A program made the translations under genes and the position numbers. Source: Chryseobacterium soli (GTDB lineage: Bacteria; Bacteroidota; Bacteroidia; Flavobacteriales; Weeksellaceae). Taken from it: 64,000 nt of DNA. The notes below the pieces were generated by a model. The model was not told the origin of the DNA. It saw only the letters and a list, made by a program, of their open reading frames with translations, and did not search any database. Shown here piece by piece: positions 16,804 to 26,187 of the stretch. Position 1 is the stretch's first letter. Every line of letters begins with the position of its first letter. The DNA is taken from NCBI RefSeq assembly GCF_000737705.1, contig NZ_JPRH01000010.1, positions 124,001 through 188,000 of the forward strand, given 5' to 3'.

Positions 16804-17862
16804 ATGACAAGCAAAATCATCGGAGTGGGTAATTATATCCCATCAAAAACCATTACTAATTTATTTTTTGACGAACATCATTTTATTAATAAAAACGGAG
16901 AGTCATTAAAAGAAAGCAATGCAGTTATTGCGAATAAACTGAAAGATATTACAGGCATCGAGGAGAGAAGATATGCTTCCGATCAGCAGGTAACTTCCGA
17001 TTTAGGTTTAATAGCGGCACAGGCGGCTATACAAGATTCAGGAATTGATCCTGAAACCCTGGATTATATCATATTTGCCCATAACTTTGGCGATGTCCGT
17101 GCAGGCACAGTGCAGTCGGATGCTGTTCCAAGTTTGGCTGCAAGAGTAAAACACCTTTTAAGGATCAAAAATAATTTTTGTGTAGCGTACGATGTATTGT
17201 TCGGATGTCCCGGATGGATAGAAGGAATGATACAGGCGAATGCATTTATCAGATCTGGTATTGCCAAGCGATGTTTGGTGATCGGTGCAGAAACCCTTTC
17301 CAGGGTAGTAGATATCCATGACAGAGACAGCATGATCTATGCAGATGGAGCAGGAGCTGCCATTGTGGAAATGAGCAATGATGGGAGTGGTATAAAATCC
17401 CATTTATCAGCTTCCTATACGCTGAATGAAAAAGATTATCTGTATTTCGGGAAATCATATAATAATGAAAAATGTCAGGACACGAAGTACATCAAAATGG
17501 ATGGCAGGAAAATATACGAATTTGCACTTGTGAATGTTCCGGATGCCATGAAAAAATGTTTTGATGAAAGCGGATATACCATTGACCAGCTGAGTAAGAT
17601 CATTATCCATCAGGCTAATGAGAAAATGGATGAAGCAATTGTAAAACGTTTTTACCAATTATATGATCTGCCAATGCCTGAAAATATTATGCCGATGGTG
17701 ATCAGTAAATTAGGAAACAGCAGCGTAGCTACTATTCCGACACTTCTTAAAATGATCCTGGACGGAGAATTACCGGCTCATGAAATCAAAAAAGGAGATA
17801 TTCTTTTATTCGCTTCCGTAGGAGCAGGAATGAATGTTAATTCATTTGTCTATCAATTCTAA
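16804..17862 (+). CDS. 3-oxoacyl-ACP synthase III (KAS III/FabH)-like enzyme
   Basis: The 352-residue thiolase-fold enzyme keeps the FabH triad: Cys135 in VLFGCPGW, His269 in IIIHQANEKMD and Asn305 in LGNSSVAT. It also has YADGAGAAIVE and the C-terminal ILLFASVGAGMN. The N-terminal insert (residues 21-50, FFDEHHFINKNG) and lone location mark it as an accessory KAS III relative, not the housekeeping FabH. Known: such enzymes condense acyl-CoA or acyl-ACP substrates or transfer acyl groups. It is followed by a terminator, then an RND efflux operon on the same strand. Product and substrate unknown. Confidence 0.87.
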   Translation: MTSKIIGVGNYIPSKTITNLFFDEHHFINKNGESLKESNAVIANKLKDITGIEERRYASDQQVTSDLGLIAAQAAIQDSGIDPETLDYIIFAHNFGDVRAGTVQSDAVPSLAARVKHLLRIKNNFCVAYDVLFGCPGWIEGMIQANAFIRSGIAKRCLVIGAETLSRVVDIHDRDSMIYADGAGAAIVEMSNDGSGIKSHLSASYTLNEKDYLYFGKSYNNEKCQDTKYIKMDGRKIYEFALVNVPDAMKKCFDESGYTIDQLSKIIIHQANEKMDEAIVKRFYQLYDLPMPENIMPMVISKLGNSSVATIPTLLKMILDGELPAHEIKKGDILLFASVGAGMNVNSFVYQF

Positions 17863-17924
17863 GATCAGATTGAAATCTCTTTAATTACATGTAAACACAT
17901 TTCTTAAAGAAATTAATAATATGT

Positions 17925-17957
17925 AACCTCTGTCAGATGCTGGCAGAGGTTTTTTAT
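17925..17957 (+). terminator. Terminator after the KAS III gene
   Basis: AACCTCTGTCAG pairs with CTGGCAGAGGTT (one G-U pair) across ATG, followed by TTTTTAT. Confidence 0.85.
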
Positions 17958-18054
17958 AATGCACCATTTTCTCAGCAATAGAAGCATTTTGTGAAATATT
18001 TGGATTGTTTTTTTTAAATATTTAATCCTTAATATTTTGTTAAGTTTCAATATT

Positions 18055-18105
18055 TCCCAATTCTTGTTTGGGATAATATAATAAAATCCTTATTTTTATA
18101 AGGAT
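18055..18105 (+). promoter_or_regulatory. Inverted repeats upstream of the RND operon
   Basis: Two inverted repeats lie between the KAS III terminator and the adaptor gene: TCCCAA-N7-TTGGGA (18055-18073) and the perfect ATCCTTAT-TTTT-ATAAGGAT (18086-18105). They are 69-119 bases before the ATG at 18174, where an efflux-pump repressor would bind. No regulator gene is next to the operon, so what binds is unknown. Confidence 0.5.
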
Positions 18106-18173
18106 GAAATAATGCAGAAGTGTTTTAGAATTCTAGAATATTGATGTATTTTATTGTATACACAAATTTTAAT

Positions 18174-19325
18174 ATGATAAAAAATAGATGTGTCCTTTTC
18201 CTTTCACTCATCTTACTTTCATGCGGTGGAAAAAAAGAAAAGCCAAAAGAAAATGCTGTACAAAGCTATCAGGTTCTGACCCTGGTTCCCAGACAGGTTA
18301 CTGTTTACAATGATTTTCCGGCCTCCGTACAAGGAGAAAATGTAGTAGAGATTAAACCTATGGTGTCTGGTTATCTCCAGGATATTTATGTGCCTGAAGG
18401 TGCTTCTGTAAAGAAAGGACAGCTATTATTCCGGATTAAAAATCCTCAGTACGAGCAGGATATCATTACGGCCAAAGGAGCCATAAAAATTGCAGAAGCC
18501 AACGTGAATACCGCACGGATGAACGTAGAAAAAGCAAGACCTTTGGTAGAACAGGAAATTGTGAGCAAATACCAGCTGAGTTCAGCCTTATATGCATTAC
18601 AATCCCAGCAGGCCGCCTTATCACAGGCAAAGGCCACTCTTGCCAATGCACAAACCAATCAGGGATACACCTATATCAGAAGTCCGCAGAATGGAACGAT
18701 CGGGCTTATTCCCTATAAAATAGGAGCTTTGGTAAGCAGTACAGCTACCGATCCGCTTACTACATTATCGAATACCACCAACGTATATGCTTATTTTTCT
18801 CTCAGTGAAAAGCAACTGCTGAGTTTTATGAATACTGTGAAAGGAACCACAACGCTTGAAAAATTAAATAATATGCCTCTGGTAACATTGGTATTGGCCG
18901 ATGGAACAGTTTATCCCGAAAAAGGAAGATTGGAAACTGCCAGTGGAGGAATTAACAGCAGCACGGGGACGGCAACTTTCAAAGCAATATTTAATAATAA
19001 ATTAGGACTCATTCAAAATGGGGCGAGTGCTACGATCAGGATCCCTGTCAATATGGATAATGCTTTACTGGCTCCGCAGACTGCCATTTATCAGTTGCAG
19101 GATAAATCATTTGTATATCAGGTGATGACCGGTAATAAAGTCATGAGCACGGCTGTGATGACTACTCCTACAGATGATGGGAATTTTGTGGTGATCAAAA
19201 GCGGAGTGAAAGCAGGTGATAAACTTGTGCTTAACGGGCTTAATATCAGTGATAGTACCGTCATCAAGCAGATACCGGCCAAAGCTGATTCTATCTACAG
19301 CACCATGAAAACCAACTCTAATTAA
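18174..19325 (+). CDS. RND efflux periplasmic adaptor lipoprotein (membrane-fusion protein)
   Basis: From ATG 18174 the product is 383 residues with a lipoprotein signal (LILLSCGG, Cys at about 18). A lipoyl-like half (PMVSGYLQDIYVPEGASVKKGQ), a long alpha-hairpin rich in Ala/Gln (about 85-150), the second lipoyl half (GYTYIRSPQNGTIG) and the beta-barrel/proximal domains follow in HlyD/AcrA order. Known: the adaptor joins the inner-membrane pump to the outer-membrane channel. The frame is open to 18141, but only the later Met gives a proper signal peptide. Six bases before the permease gene. Confidence 0.93.
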   Translation: MIKNRCVLFLSLILLSCGGKKEKPKENAVQSYQVLTLVPRQVTVYNDFPASVQGENVVEIKPMVSGYLQDIYVPEGASVKKGQLLFRIKNPQYEQDIITAKGAIKIAEANVNTARMNVEKARPLVEQEIVSKYQLSSALYALQSQQAALSQAKATLANAQTNQGYTYIRSPQNGTIGLIPYKIGALVSSTATDPLTTLSNTTNVYAYFSLSEKQLLSFMNTVKGTTTLEKLNNMPLVTLVLADGTVYPEKGRLETASGGINSSTGTATFKAIFNNKLGLIQNGASATIRIPVNMDNALLAPQTAIYQLQDKSFVYQVMTGNKVMSTAVMTTPTDDGNFVVIKSGVKAGDKLVLNGLNISDSTVIKQIPAKADSIYSTMKTNSN

Positions 19326-19331
19326 TAGGTC

Positions 19332-22300
19332 ATGCTAAAGCTATTTATAAGAAGACCTGTATTGAGTACCGTGATTTCCGTAATCATTGTTGTTCTTGGT
19401 ATTTTAGGAGTAAGCAGTTTGCCGGTGGCCCAATATCCTGATATTGCACCGCCTACCATTCAAGTGTCCGCTTCGTATCCGGGGGCGAATACAACGACAT
19501 TAATAAATAGTGTCGTATTTCCTCTTGAACAGCAGATCAATGGGGTAGAAGGAATGACTTATATGACTTCTTCCGCAAGCAATACAGGTTCTGCCAGTAT
19601 CAGTGTTTATTTTGCAGTAGGAGTAGATCCTAACCAGGCTGCGGTGGATGTACAGAACAGGATAAGTACAGTACTTTCCAAGCTTCCACAGGCGGTAACC
19701 CAGGCTGGAGTAACCGTTAGAAAACAGCAGAGCAGTAACGTACTCATTGTAGGATTATACAGTGAACGTCCGCAATACGATCAAAAATTTTTACAGAACT
19801 ATACTTCAATCAATTTAGTTCCCCAGCTGCAGAGAGCAAAAGGGGTTGGTGGTGCTAACGTATTTGGAGGCGCAATGACTTATGCCATGCGTATCTGGTT
19901 GCAACCCGATAAAATGGCTGCGTATGGATTAGTTCCTGCGGATGTCACAACCGCCCTGAATGCCCAAAACTTTAATGCGGCTCCGGGTAAGATTGGCGAT
20001 AATATGGGACAGGCATTTCAATATGACCTTACGTATTCCGGTACCCTGGCTTCGCTTGATCAATTTCAAAACGTTATTATTAAATCAATAGGAAGCGGAC
20101 AGTACCTTTATTTGAAAGATATTGCACGGATTGATTTAGGAACGCAGACTTACACCAGTGCCACAGCAATTAACGGGAAACCGGGGGTTGCTATTGCCAT
20201 CAGTCAGACGCCGGGTTCTAATGCTCAGGAAGTGATTTTAGGAGCTCAGAAAGTAATGGCTGATGCTTCGAAAAATTTTCCGTCAGGAATTAAAATGATT
20301 GAGCTTGTTAATATCAATAACTTCCTTAGTGAAAGTATTACCAAAGTGCTTCATACCCTGGTAGAATGTTTTTTACTGGTATTCCTGGTGATTCTTATTT
20401 TCCTGCAGGATGTCCGGTCCACGATTATTCATGGGGTTTCGGTTCCTGTATCCATTATCGGGACGTTTTTCTTTTTATATTTATTCGGATACAGTCTTAA
20501 CCTGCTTACTTTATTTGCACTGGTATTGGCCATCGGTATTGTGGTAGATGATGCGGTAGTGGTGGTAGAAGCGGTACACAGCAAACTGGAACATGGATAT
20601 ACTTCTCCCCGTAAAGCAGCCATTGACGCTATGGGAGAGATTGCCCCCGCTATTGTTTCTATTACCCTTGTAATGGCTTCCGTATTTCTTCCGGTAACTT
20701 TCTTAGGAGGTTCAGCAGGTGTGTTTTATAAGCAGTTTGGGATTACATTGGCGATAGCTATTATGATTTCCGCAGTGAATGCGCTTACTTTAAGTCCTGC
20801 TCTGGCGGCAATGTTTTTACGGCCTCCCAAACATGAAGAAGAAGGAAGTAAAAAAGGATTCTTTCAAAAGATAAAAAACGGATTCAATTCCAATTATGAA
20901 AAACTGATTAATAAATATACAGATTCTGTTGCCTTTCTGATCAGAAGAAAATGGCTCACAGCCATTATTGTATTACTTTTTGGCGGACTCTTTTATATTA
21001 CCATTAAAAGTGTGGCTTCCAGCTTTGTTCCTTCAGAGGATATGGGGACGATTTTCGTTAATGTAACCCTTCCTCCTGCCTCCACGAAAGAAAGGGTACA
21101 GGCTATCAATCAACAGATCGATAAAATTGCCCATACCATTCCGCAAGTACAGGCAACAATGACTACATTGGGACAAAACCAGTTAGGAGGAAGTGGAAGT
21201 TCTTATGGGATGCTTATTTTAAGGCTTACCCCCTGGAGTCAGCGCCCTGGTGTTACCGATAAAGATGTCATCAAACAGCTTACGGAAAAAACAAAAAATA
21301 TACAGGGAGCTTCCATTAATTTTATGCAGCAGCCTACGATCAGCGGCTTCGGAACGAGTGGAGGATTTACCTTTCAGATAGAGGACAGAGGTGGGCATTC
21401 CATCAGTGATTTTTATGCAGTCGCACAAAACTTTTTAGCAGCATTGAATAAAAGAGGTGAAATACAATATGCTGCAACAGCATTCAACCCTAATTTTCCA
21501 CAGTATGAAGTCGATGTTAATATCGCTAAATGTGAAGATAACGGTATCCAGCCTTCAGATATCTTAAGTCTGATGAACGTTTATTATGGAAGTTCCTATG
21601 TGAGCAATTTTACCGAATTCGGACAGCAGTATCAGATTATTCTTCAGGCTGATCATCCTTACAGAGGAAATATAGAGCAGATGAATAACATTAAAATACG
21701 TACCGGAAGCGGAATAATGAGTCCCATTTCAGAGTATATTACGATGAAAAAGGTGTATGGACCTTCTTCGATATCACGTTTTAATATGTATAATGCGATT
21801 TCAGTAAACGGTTCACCCAATATCGGGTACAGTACGGGCCAGTCTATGGAAGCCATCAATGAGGTTGCTGCCAATGTTCTGCCTCCTGGCTACAGTTTTG
21901 AATACAGTGGGATAAGCAAGGAAGAGCAAAGTTCGGGATCTCAGGCCAGTATTATATTTTTATTAAGCCTTTGTTTTGTATATCTTTTGCTCAGTGCTTT
22001 ATATGAAAGCTATATTCTTCCGCTTGCAGTAATTCTTTCGCTGCCTGTAGGACTGAGCGGTATATTTGTGTTTGCAAAATTATTTGGAATAGATAATAAT
22101 ATATATGTACAGATCTGCATGATCATGCTGATAGGATTACTCGCTAAGAATGCCATTTTGATGGTAGAATTTGCTTTAGAAAAAAGACATGAAGGGATGG
22201 ATCTCCTTGAAAGCGCACTTGCCGGAGCCAAGATCAGAATCCGGCCTATTTTGATGACGTCACTGGCTTTTATTTTCGGTTTGATGCCTTTAATGTTTTC

Positions 22301-22487
22301 AACGGGTGTTGGGGCTAATGGGAATAAATCCATTGGTATCGGTTCCATCGGTGGAATGCTGTTCGGAACTTTACTCGGAATATTTGTAATCCCCGGACTC
22401 TACGTAATTTTTCAAGGATTACAGGAGAAGATCAAAGGAAATAAATATGACGAAAATGACGAGTTGATTGTAGATGAAAAAAAATAA
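19332..22487 (+). CDS. RND efflux permease (HAE1/AcrB-like)
   Basis: A full-length 1051-residue RND pump: TM1 at the N-terminus (VLSTVISVIIVVLGILG), porter loops, TM2-TM6 with the proton-relay Asp pair in VVDDAVVVVEAV, a second large loop, and TM7-12 ending near residue 1030. SLPVAQYPDIAPPTIQVSA near residue 30 is a hallmark of hydrophobe/amphiphile exporters. Known: proton-driven export of drugs, detergents and lipid-like compounds. Its operon mates supply adaptor and channel. The upstream KAS III and convergent acyl-CoA dehydrogenase group suggest it may export a lipid-derived compound (inference); general drug efflux is equally possible. Confidence 0.95.
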   Translation: MLKLFIRRPVLSTVISVIIVVLGILGVSSLPVAQYPDIAPPTIQVSASYPGANTTTLINSVVFPLEQQINGVEGMTYMTSSASNTGSASISVYFAVGVDPNQAAVDVQNRISTVLSKLPQAVTQAGVTVRKQQSSNVLIVGLYSERPQYDQKFLQNYTSINLVPQLQRAKGVGGANVFGGAMTYAMRIWLQPDKMAAYGLVPADVTTALNAQNFNAAPGKIGDNMGQAFQYDLTYSGTLASLDQFQNVIIKSIGSGQYLYLKDIARIDLGTQTYTSATAINGKPGVAIAISQTPGSNAQEVILGAQKVMADASKNFPSGIKMIELVNINNFLSESITKVLHTLVECFLLVFLVILIFLQDVRSTIIHGVSVPVSIIGTFFFLYLFGYSLNLLTLFALVLAIGIVVDDAVVVVEAVHSKLEHGYTSPRKAAIDAMGEIAPAIVSITLVMASVFLPVTFLGGSAGVFYKQFGITLAIAIMISAVNALTLSPALAAMFLRPPKHEEEGSKKGFFQKIKNGFNSNYEKLINKYTDSVAFLIRRKWLTAIIVLLFGGLFYITIKSVASSFVPSEDMGTIFVNVTLPPASTKERVQAINQQIDKIAHTIPQVQATMTTLGQNQLGGSGSSYGMLILRLTPWSQRPGVTDKDVIKQLTEKTKNIQGASINFMQQPTISGFGTSGGFTFQIEDRGGHSISDFYAVAQNFLAALNKRGEIQYAATAFNPNFPQYEVDVNIAKCEDNGIQPSDILSLMNVYYGSSYVSNFTEFGQQYQIILQADHPYRGNIEQMNNIKIRTGSGIMSPISEYITMKKVYGPSSISRFNMYNAISVNGSPNIGYSTGQSMEAINEVAANVLPPGYSFEYSGISKEEQSSGSQASIIFLLSLCFVYLLLSALYESYILPLAVILSLPVGLSGIFVFAKLFGIDNNIYVQICMIMLIGLLAKNAILMVEFALEKRHEGMDLLESALAGAKIRIRPILMTSLAFIFGLMPLMFSTGVGANGNKSIGIGSIGGMLFGTLLGIFVIPGLYVIFQGLQEKIKGNKYDENDELIVDEKK

Positions 22488-23892
22488 TAGTACAGTGGAA
22501 CGTATGACACATTGGAGAAAACGATATCATTTTTTGGTACAGATTACAGCTTTTTCACTGGTACTGTACAGCTGTGATGTTACGAAGCCTTATGCAAACA
22601 AGCAGACTGTTCCTGATCATTTATATGGTGATGCAGCAGCGGATGCGAATGCTAATATGGCTGTACTTTCATGGAAAGAAATTTTTAAAGACCCCTTGCT
22701 GCAAGACCTTATTGCTGAAGGTATTGAAAATAATCTGGATCTAAAAACCGCAGCCGCCAATCTTAAAGCTGCAGAAGCCAATTTTGTGCAGAGCAAGCAG
22801 GCATTTTTACCTTCACTTTCAGGGAATGCCTCAGCAGGCGCCTACCATCCCTCTGATGCACAGGCTTCCAATACACAGGTGTATCAGTTATATGCACTTT
22901 CTTCTTGGCAGGCTGATATCTGGGGCAAACTAAGAAGTACAAAAAGATCCATGTACGCCAGTTATCTTGCGAGTGAAGCGTATCAACAGGCGGTGAAAAC
23001 CCAGCTTGTTGCCAATATAGCGGTTACCTATTATCAGCTTTTAGCGTATGATGAGCAGCTGAATATTGTTCAGCAGTCTTTAGAAGTGTATTCAAAAGAT
23101 ACCGAAACAATGAAGATCCTGAAGAACAGCGATGTGGTTACAGGTGCTGCTGTAGTACAGAGTGCAGCGAATTATTATGCCGTAAAATCTACTGTTCCGG
23201 ATATAAAGAATAATATCCGCCAGGCTGAAAATACAATGTCTTTGTTGCTGGGTAGAACTCCGGGACCCGTTAAAAGGGATTCTCTTTTTAATGAGCAGGT
23301 GTATAGTGAATTATCGACCGGGCTTCCTGTACAGCTTCTGGCCAACAGACCTGATGTAAAGCAGGCGGAACTGCAGCTGAGAAGCTATTTCGAGCAGGTA
23401 AATGTCGCTGAAACTTCTTTTTATCCGGCTCTTACCATAACAGGACAGGCTGGGTTATACGGTACGCAGCTAAAAAACTTTTTCAGTGCAGGAGCTTTTC
23501 TAGCTAATATTGTGGGTGGTTTAACACAGCCAATTTTTAATAATGGACTCAACAAACAAAAATTGAAAATAGCACAGGCTAATTACGAAGCCTCCGAATA
23601 CAATTACAGTAAAGTATTGCTTACCGCAGGACAGGAAGTTTCCAATGCCCTTTATCAATACCAGATGGTAGATGAGAAAGCGCAGTCCCGCCAGGAACAG
23701 ATTGCCAATCTTGAAAAAGCAGTGCATTTTACCAAGGAATTATTAAAATATACAAGCGACACCAACTATACCGATGTCCTCACTTCAGAACAAAGTCTTT
23801 TAAGCGCCAGACAGAGTGCAATTACCGATAAGCTTCAGCAGCTGCAGGCGGTAGTTAATTTGTATGCCGCTTTAGGCGGTGGCTGGAAATAA
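22474..23892 (+). CDS. Outer-membrane efflux channel lipoprotein (TolC/NodT family)
   Basis: The 472-residue product overlaps the permease gene by 14 bases, implying coupled translation. It has a lipoprotein signal (LVLYSCDV, Cys near 30) after an atypically long charged N-terminus, then two NodT repeats of long helices and barrel strands (NLDLKTAAANLKAAEANFVQ; LANRPDVKQAELQLRSYFEQ; FYPALTITGQAG). Known: it forms the trimeric exit duct for the RND pump. An in-frame Met at residue 11 could be the true start, with which the signal would be more standard. Confidence 0.92.
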   Translation: MKKNNSTVERMTHWRKRYHFLVQITAFSLVLYSCDVTKPYANKQTVPDHLYGDAAADANANMAVLSWKEIFKDPLLQDLIAEGIENNLDLKTAAANLKAAEANFVQSKQAFLPSLSGNASAGAYHPSDAQASNTQVYQLYALSSWQADIWGKLRSTKRSMYASYLASEAYQQAVKTQLVANIAVTYYQLLAYDEQLNIVQQSLEVYSKDTETMKILKNSDVVTGAAVVQSAANYYAVKSTVPDIKNNIRQAENTMSLLLGRTPGPVKRDSLFNEQVYSELSTGLPVQLLANRPDVKQAELQLRSYFEQVNVAETSFYPALTITGQAGLYGTQLKNFFSAGAFLANIVGGLTQPIFNNGLNKQKLKIAQANYEASEYNYSKVLLTAGQEVSNALYQYQMVDEKAQSRQEQIANLEKAVHFTKELLKYTSDTNYTDVLTSEQSLLSARQSAITDKLQQLQAVVNLYAALGGGWK

Positions 23893-23930
23893 AAGTTTGA
23901 AATTTCCAATGTTCTTGAAGAATACTGTTA

Positions 23931-24728
23931 TCAAAGAACATTGAATTTTCTATCATTAAATTTTTTAGGATCTGGATTTTTATACACATATCCTAAATCT
24001 GATTCTAAGTTTTTAGAGGAAATTATTCGTTGGGACTTTTTGTCAGCAGATGATGCGCCGGCCGGAATATTTTTTTGGTAATTGATGACTTCCTGCTTGG
24101 TTGGATGTTCCGGTGCAACAACATTGTAGGTTTTGGAGGTGATATTCATGTTGATCATCTTTTCAATGATGAGACAGATATCTTCATAATGAACATGATT
24201 CACCGCCTGATCAGGATCTGAAATGGTGTAATTACTGAATACTCTGTTGTCTCCCATAAGTCCGCCTAATCTTAAAATATTGATTTTCGGGTAATTGAAC
24301 TTCATTAATTTTTCTATTGAAAGAAGGGTAGGTTCCAGATGCTCTTCAATGGTATAACTTTCATCCATAGATATATTCATCTGCGGATAAATACCAATAG
24401 AGCTCATCAGAAAAACAGGTTTTTTAAATTCACCGATAAACAGGCTGATATTTTCAAACCGGTTTTTTAACTGGTTAACGGGAGTTCTTTTAGAAAAAGG
24501 AACTGTAATGATCAAAGCATCCATTTCCTGGATTGTCTCATTGTTTTTAAGTTCCTCTGTAACCTCATCATCAGAAAACTGAATTGCGACGGAATCTAAT
24601 CCCATCGCAATCAATTCTGATTTCTTTTCCTCAGAAGTAGTTGTTGTATAAAGCTTATATCCGGACTGCAAATGTTTTGAAATGCGTATTCCCAACCAGC
24701 CGCAGCCAATAATTCCTATTTTTTTCAC
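23931..24728 (-). CDS. NAD(P)-binding Rossmann protein (YeeZ/extended-SDR-like)
   Basis: The 265-residue protein opens with a dinucleotide-binding loop, GIIGCGWLGIRISKHL, followed by segments like VFLMSSIGIYP, MKFNYPKINILRLGGLMG and NHVHYEDICLII, all features of sugar-nucleotide-epimerase-like or YeeZ-type proteins. There is no clear YxxxK, so enzyme activity is uncertain. It starts 9 bases after the SDR stop at 24738 and is co-transcribed with it. It ends 38 bases from the RND channel gene, which converges on it. Confidence 0.75.
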   Translation of the reverse strand: MKKIGIIGCGWLGIRISKHLQSGYKLYTTTTSEEKKSELIAMGLDSVAIQFSDDEVTEELKNNETIQEMDALIITVPFSKRTPVNQLKNRFENISLFIGEFKKPVFLMSSIGIYPQMNISMDESYTIEEHLEPTLLSIEKLMKFNYPKINILRLGGLMGDNRVFSNYTISDPDQAVNHVHYEDICLIIEKMINMNITSKTYNVVAPEHPTKQEVINYQKNIPAGASSADKKSQRIISSKNLESDLGYVYKNPDPKKFNDRKFNVL

Positions 24729-24737
24729 AGTATTCTT

Positions 24738-25448
24738 TTAAATAAAATCAAGACTTAATTTATTGCTTTCCGAATAATTTTTAGACATTTTATCAGGAAA
24801 TATGCTGTAGACATCAGCTTCAACGTCATTGCATATATTTTGAAGCAATTCTTCTGCCGAAATTTTTTCTATCTCCAGATCTGCCGACATTGCCGTATCT
24901 ACATAGCCCGCATACACCCCAAATACTTTTATTCCATTCTGGTGAAATTCCTTTCTGATGCTTTGGGTAAACATATGGGCTGCCGCTTTAGAAGCACAAT
25001 ACGTAGCCAGACGGTCAATCAGGACCAGACTCCCAACGGATAATATATTGATCACTGCAGGATTTGGGTTGCTTTTCAAAATCTTATAAAAAGAATTGGT
25101 GAGCCTTACCACGCCTACATAATTAATTTGCATTTCAAATTGAGCACAGTCAGCGGATTTCTCACCCATAAAACCTGATTTCAATTCTACACCTGCATTA
25201 TTGATCAGAACGGTAACATCCGGACAGGTATTGATGCAGTTTTCAATATCTATGGCATTGGTAACATCGAGTTTAACAGGAAATAGTTTTTCGGGCATTC
25301 CCTCAGCAATTTCCTTAAGTGCTTCCAGGTTCAGTCCTGTGATATAGATTTTCTTTGCTTTTCTCTGTATTAATTCCGCGATAAAAGCTCTGCCGATTCC
25401 TCCGTCTGCCCCTGTAAGAAAAACGACACTATTCTCTAATATACTCAT
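24738..25448 (-). CDS. Short-chain dehydrogenase/reductase (SDR)
   Basis: The 236-residue enzyme has TGADGGIG at residues 13-20, INNAGVE near 85, a Ser in NILSVGS and the catalytic YCASK near 148. The C-terminal half is shorter than usual, ending NYSESNKLSLDFI. It is the first gene of a two-gene unit with the Rossmann protein, with its own TATATTTG box at 25534-25527 sitting inside an 11-bp inverted repeat. Substrate unknown; position beside an acyl-CoA dehydrogenase suggests acyl or aldehyde chemistry (inference). Confidence 0.85.
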   Translation of the reverse strand: MSILENSVVFLTGADGGIGRAFIAELIQRKAKKIYITGLNLEALKEIAEGMPEKLFPVKLDVTNAIDIENCINTCPDVTVLINNAGVELKSGFMGEKSADCAQFEMQINYVGVVRLTNSFYKILKSNPNPAVINILSVGSLVLIDRLATYCASKAAAHMFTQSIRKEFHQNGIKVFGVYAGYVDTAMSADLEIEKISAEELLQNICNDVEADVYSIFPDKMSKNYSESNKLSLDFI

Positions 25449-25487
25449 AAGACAGTTGTATTTATAAAAAGATCAGATATCATCTGC

Positions 25488-25564
25488 TAATTCCCTCCAG
25501 AGATCCTGATTGTGCTCTTTTCGGTGCAAATATAAAAGGATTTATTGTTTCCCGGAGGGAATTA
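25488..25564 (-). promoter_or_regulatory. Promoter of the SDR flanked by an 11-bp inverted repeat
   Basis: TAATTCCCTCC-type arm at about 25488-25497 and GGAGGGAATTA at 25554-25564 are inverted, 56 bases apart. Between them, on the minus strand, TATATTTG (25534-25527) fits TAnnTTTG. One arm would cover the -33 region and the other the early leader, so either a looping repressor or a leader hairpin is possible. Confidence 0.5.
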
Positions 25565-25583
25565 TAGATTGATTTTTTAAGTA

Positions 25584-26165
25584 TTATATGGCAAATTTAT
25601 AGGTCGTATTTGTTTTGTTCTCTTCCTTATTCATATCGGATTCAAAATCAATGGTACAGGTAAGGTTCAATTCGTCTCTGATTCCTTCAAAGAAAGGAAT
25701 TAATACAGGAAAATCGATGTAACTGTCGAGCTCCAGCTGACTTAAAACCCGTAAATAACGGTCCACCCCCGTAAGTTTTATGGATGTTTCATTAGGTGAA
25801 AAGGTGAGAATTTCAAAGGTATATTCCGGGCTTGCATTGTAAATAGCGGAAATAACCACTAAGGCCAGTGCAGTAGTATCAGCAGGGAAATCTTCCAGTT
25901 TTGATTTACACTGAATCGCCTTTAAACGGCCCAGATCATAAAAAACTTTTTCTGAAATTTTCTTGATCCCCTGAACACCGTATTCTTCCCCAATGTTTTT
26001 CAAGGCCAATCCGTAGAATGCCGAAGTCACATTGGATAAATCCAGCGTAAGTTCATTAACCCCTGCAGGGAAGAAATGATCTTTACATTTTGTTTCAATT
26101 TCCTGAGTAAGGTATACATCTTCTCTTCTTAGGACTTGTAAATCCTCTAATAATTTTGTTTTCAT
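25584..26165 (-). CDS. Hypothetical protein in the acyl-CoA dehydrogenase unit
   Basis: The 193-residue product is soluble, with no signal peptide or membrane segment. It has a helical N-terminal half (GLALKNIGEEYGVQGIKKISEKVFYDLGRLKA) and a beta-containing C-terminal half (YTFEILTFSPNETSIKLTGVDRYLRVL, FPVLIPFFEGIRDELNL, CTIDFESDM). The layout recalls V4R or L-2-amino-thiazoline-4-carboxylate-hydrolase-like folds, but I cannot assign it. It follows the acyl-CoA dehydrogenase gene by 22 bases, so the two are co-transcribed and may work together. Confidence 0.65.
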   Translation of the reverse strand: MKTKLLEDLQVLRREDVYLTQEIETKCKDHFFPAGVNELTLDLSNVTSAFYGLALKNIGEEYGVQGIKKISEKVFYDLGRLKAIQCKSKLEDFPADTTALALVVISAIYNASPEYTFEILTFSPNETSIKLTGVDRYLRVLSQLELDSYIDFPVLIPFFEGIRDELNLTCTIDFESDMNKEENKTNTTYKFAI

Positions 26166-26187
26166 GAGTTATGATATTATAATGTTT

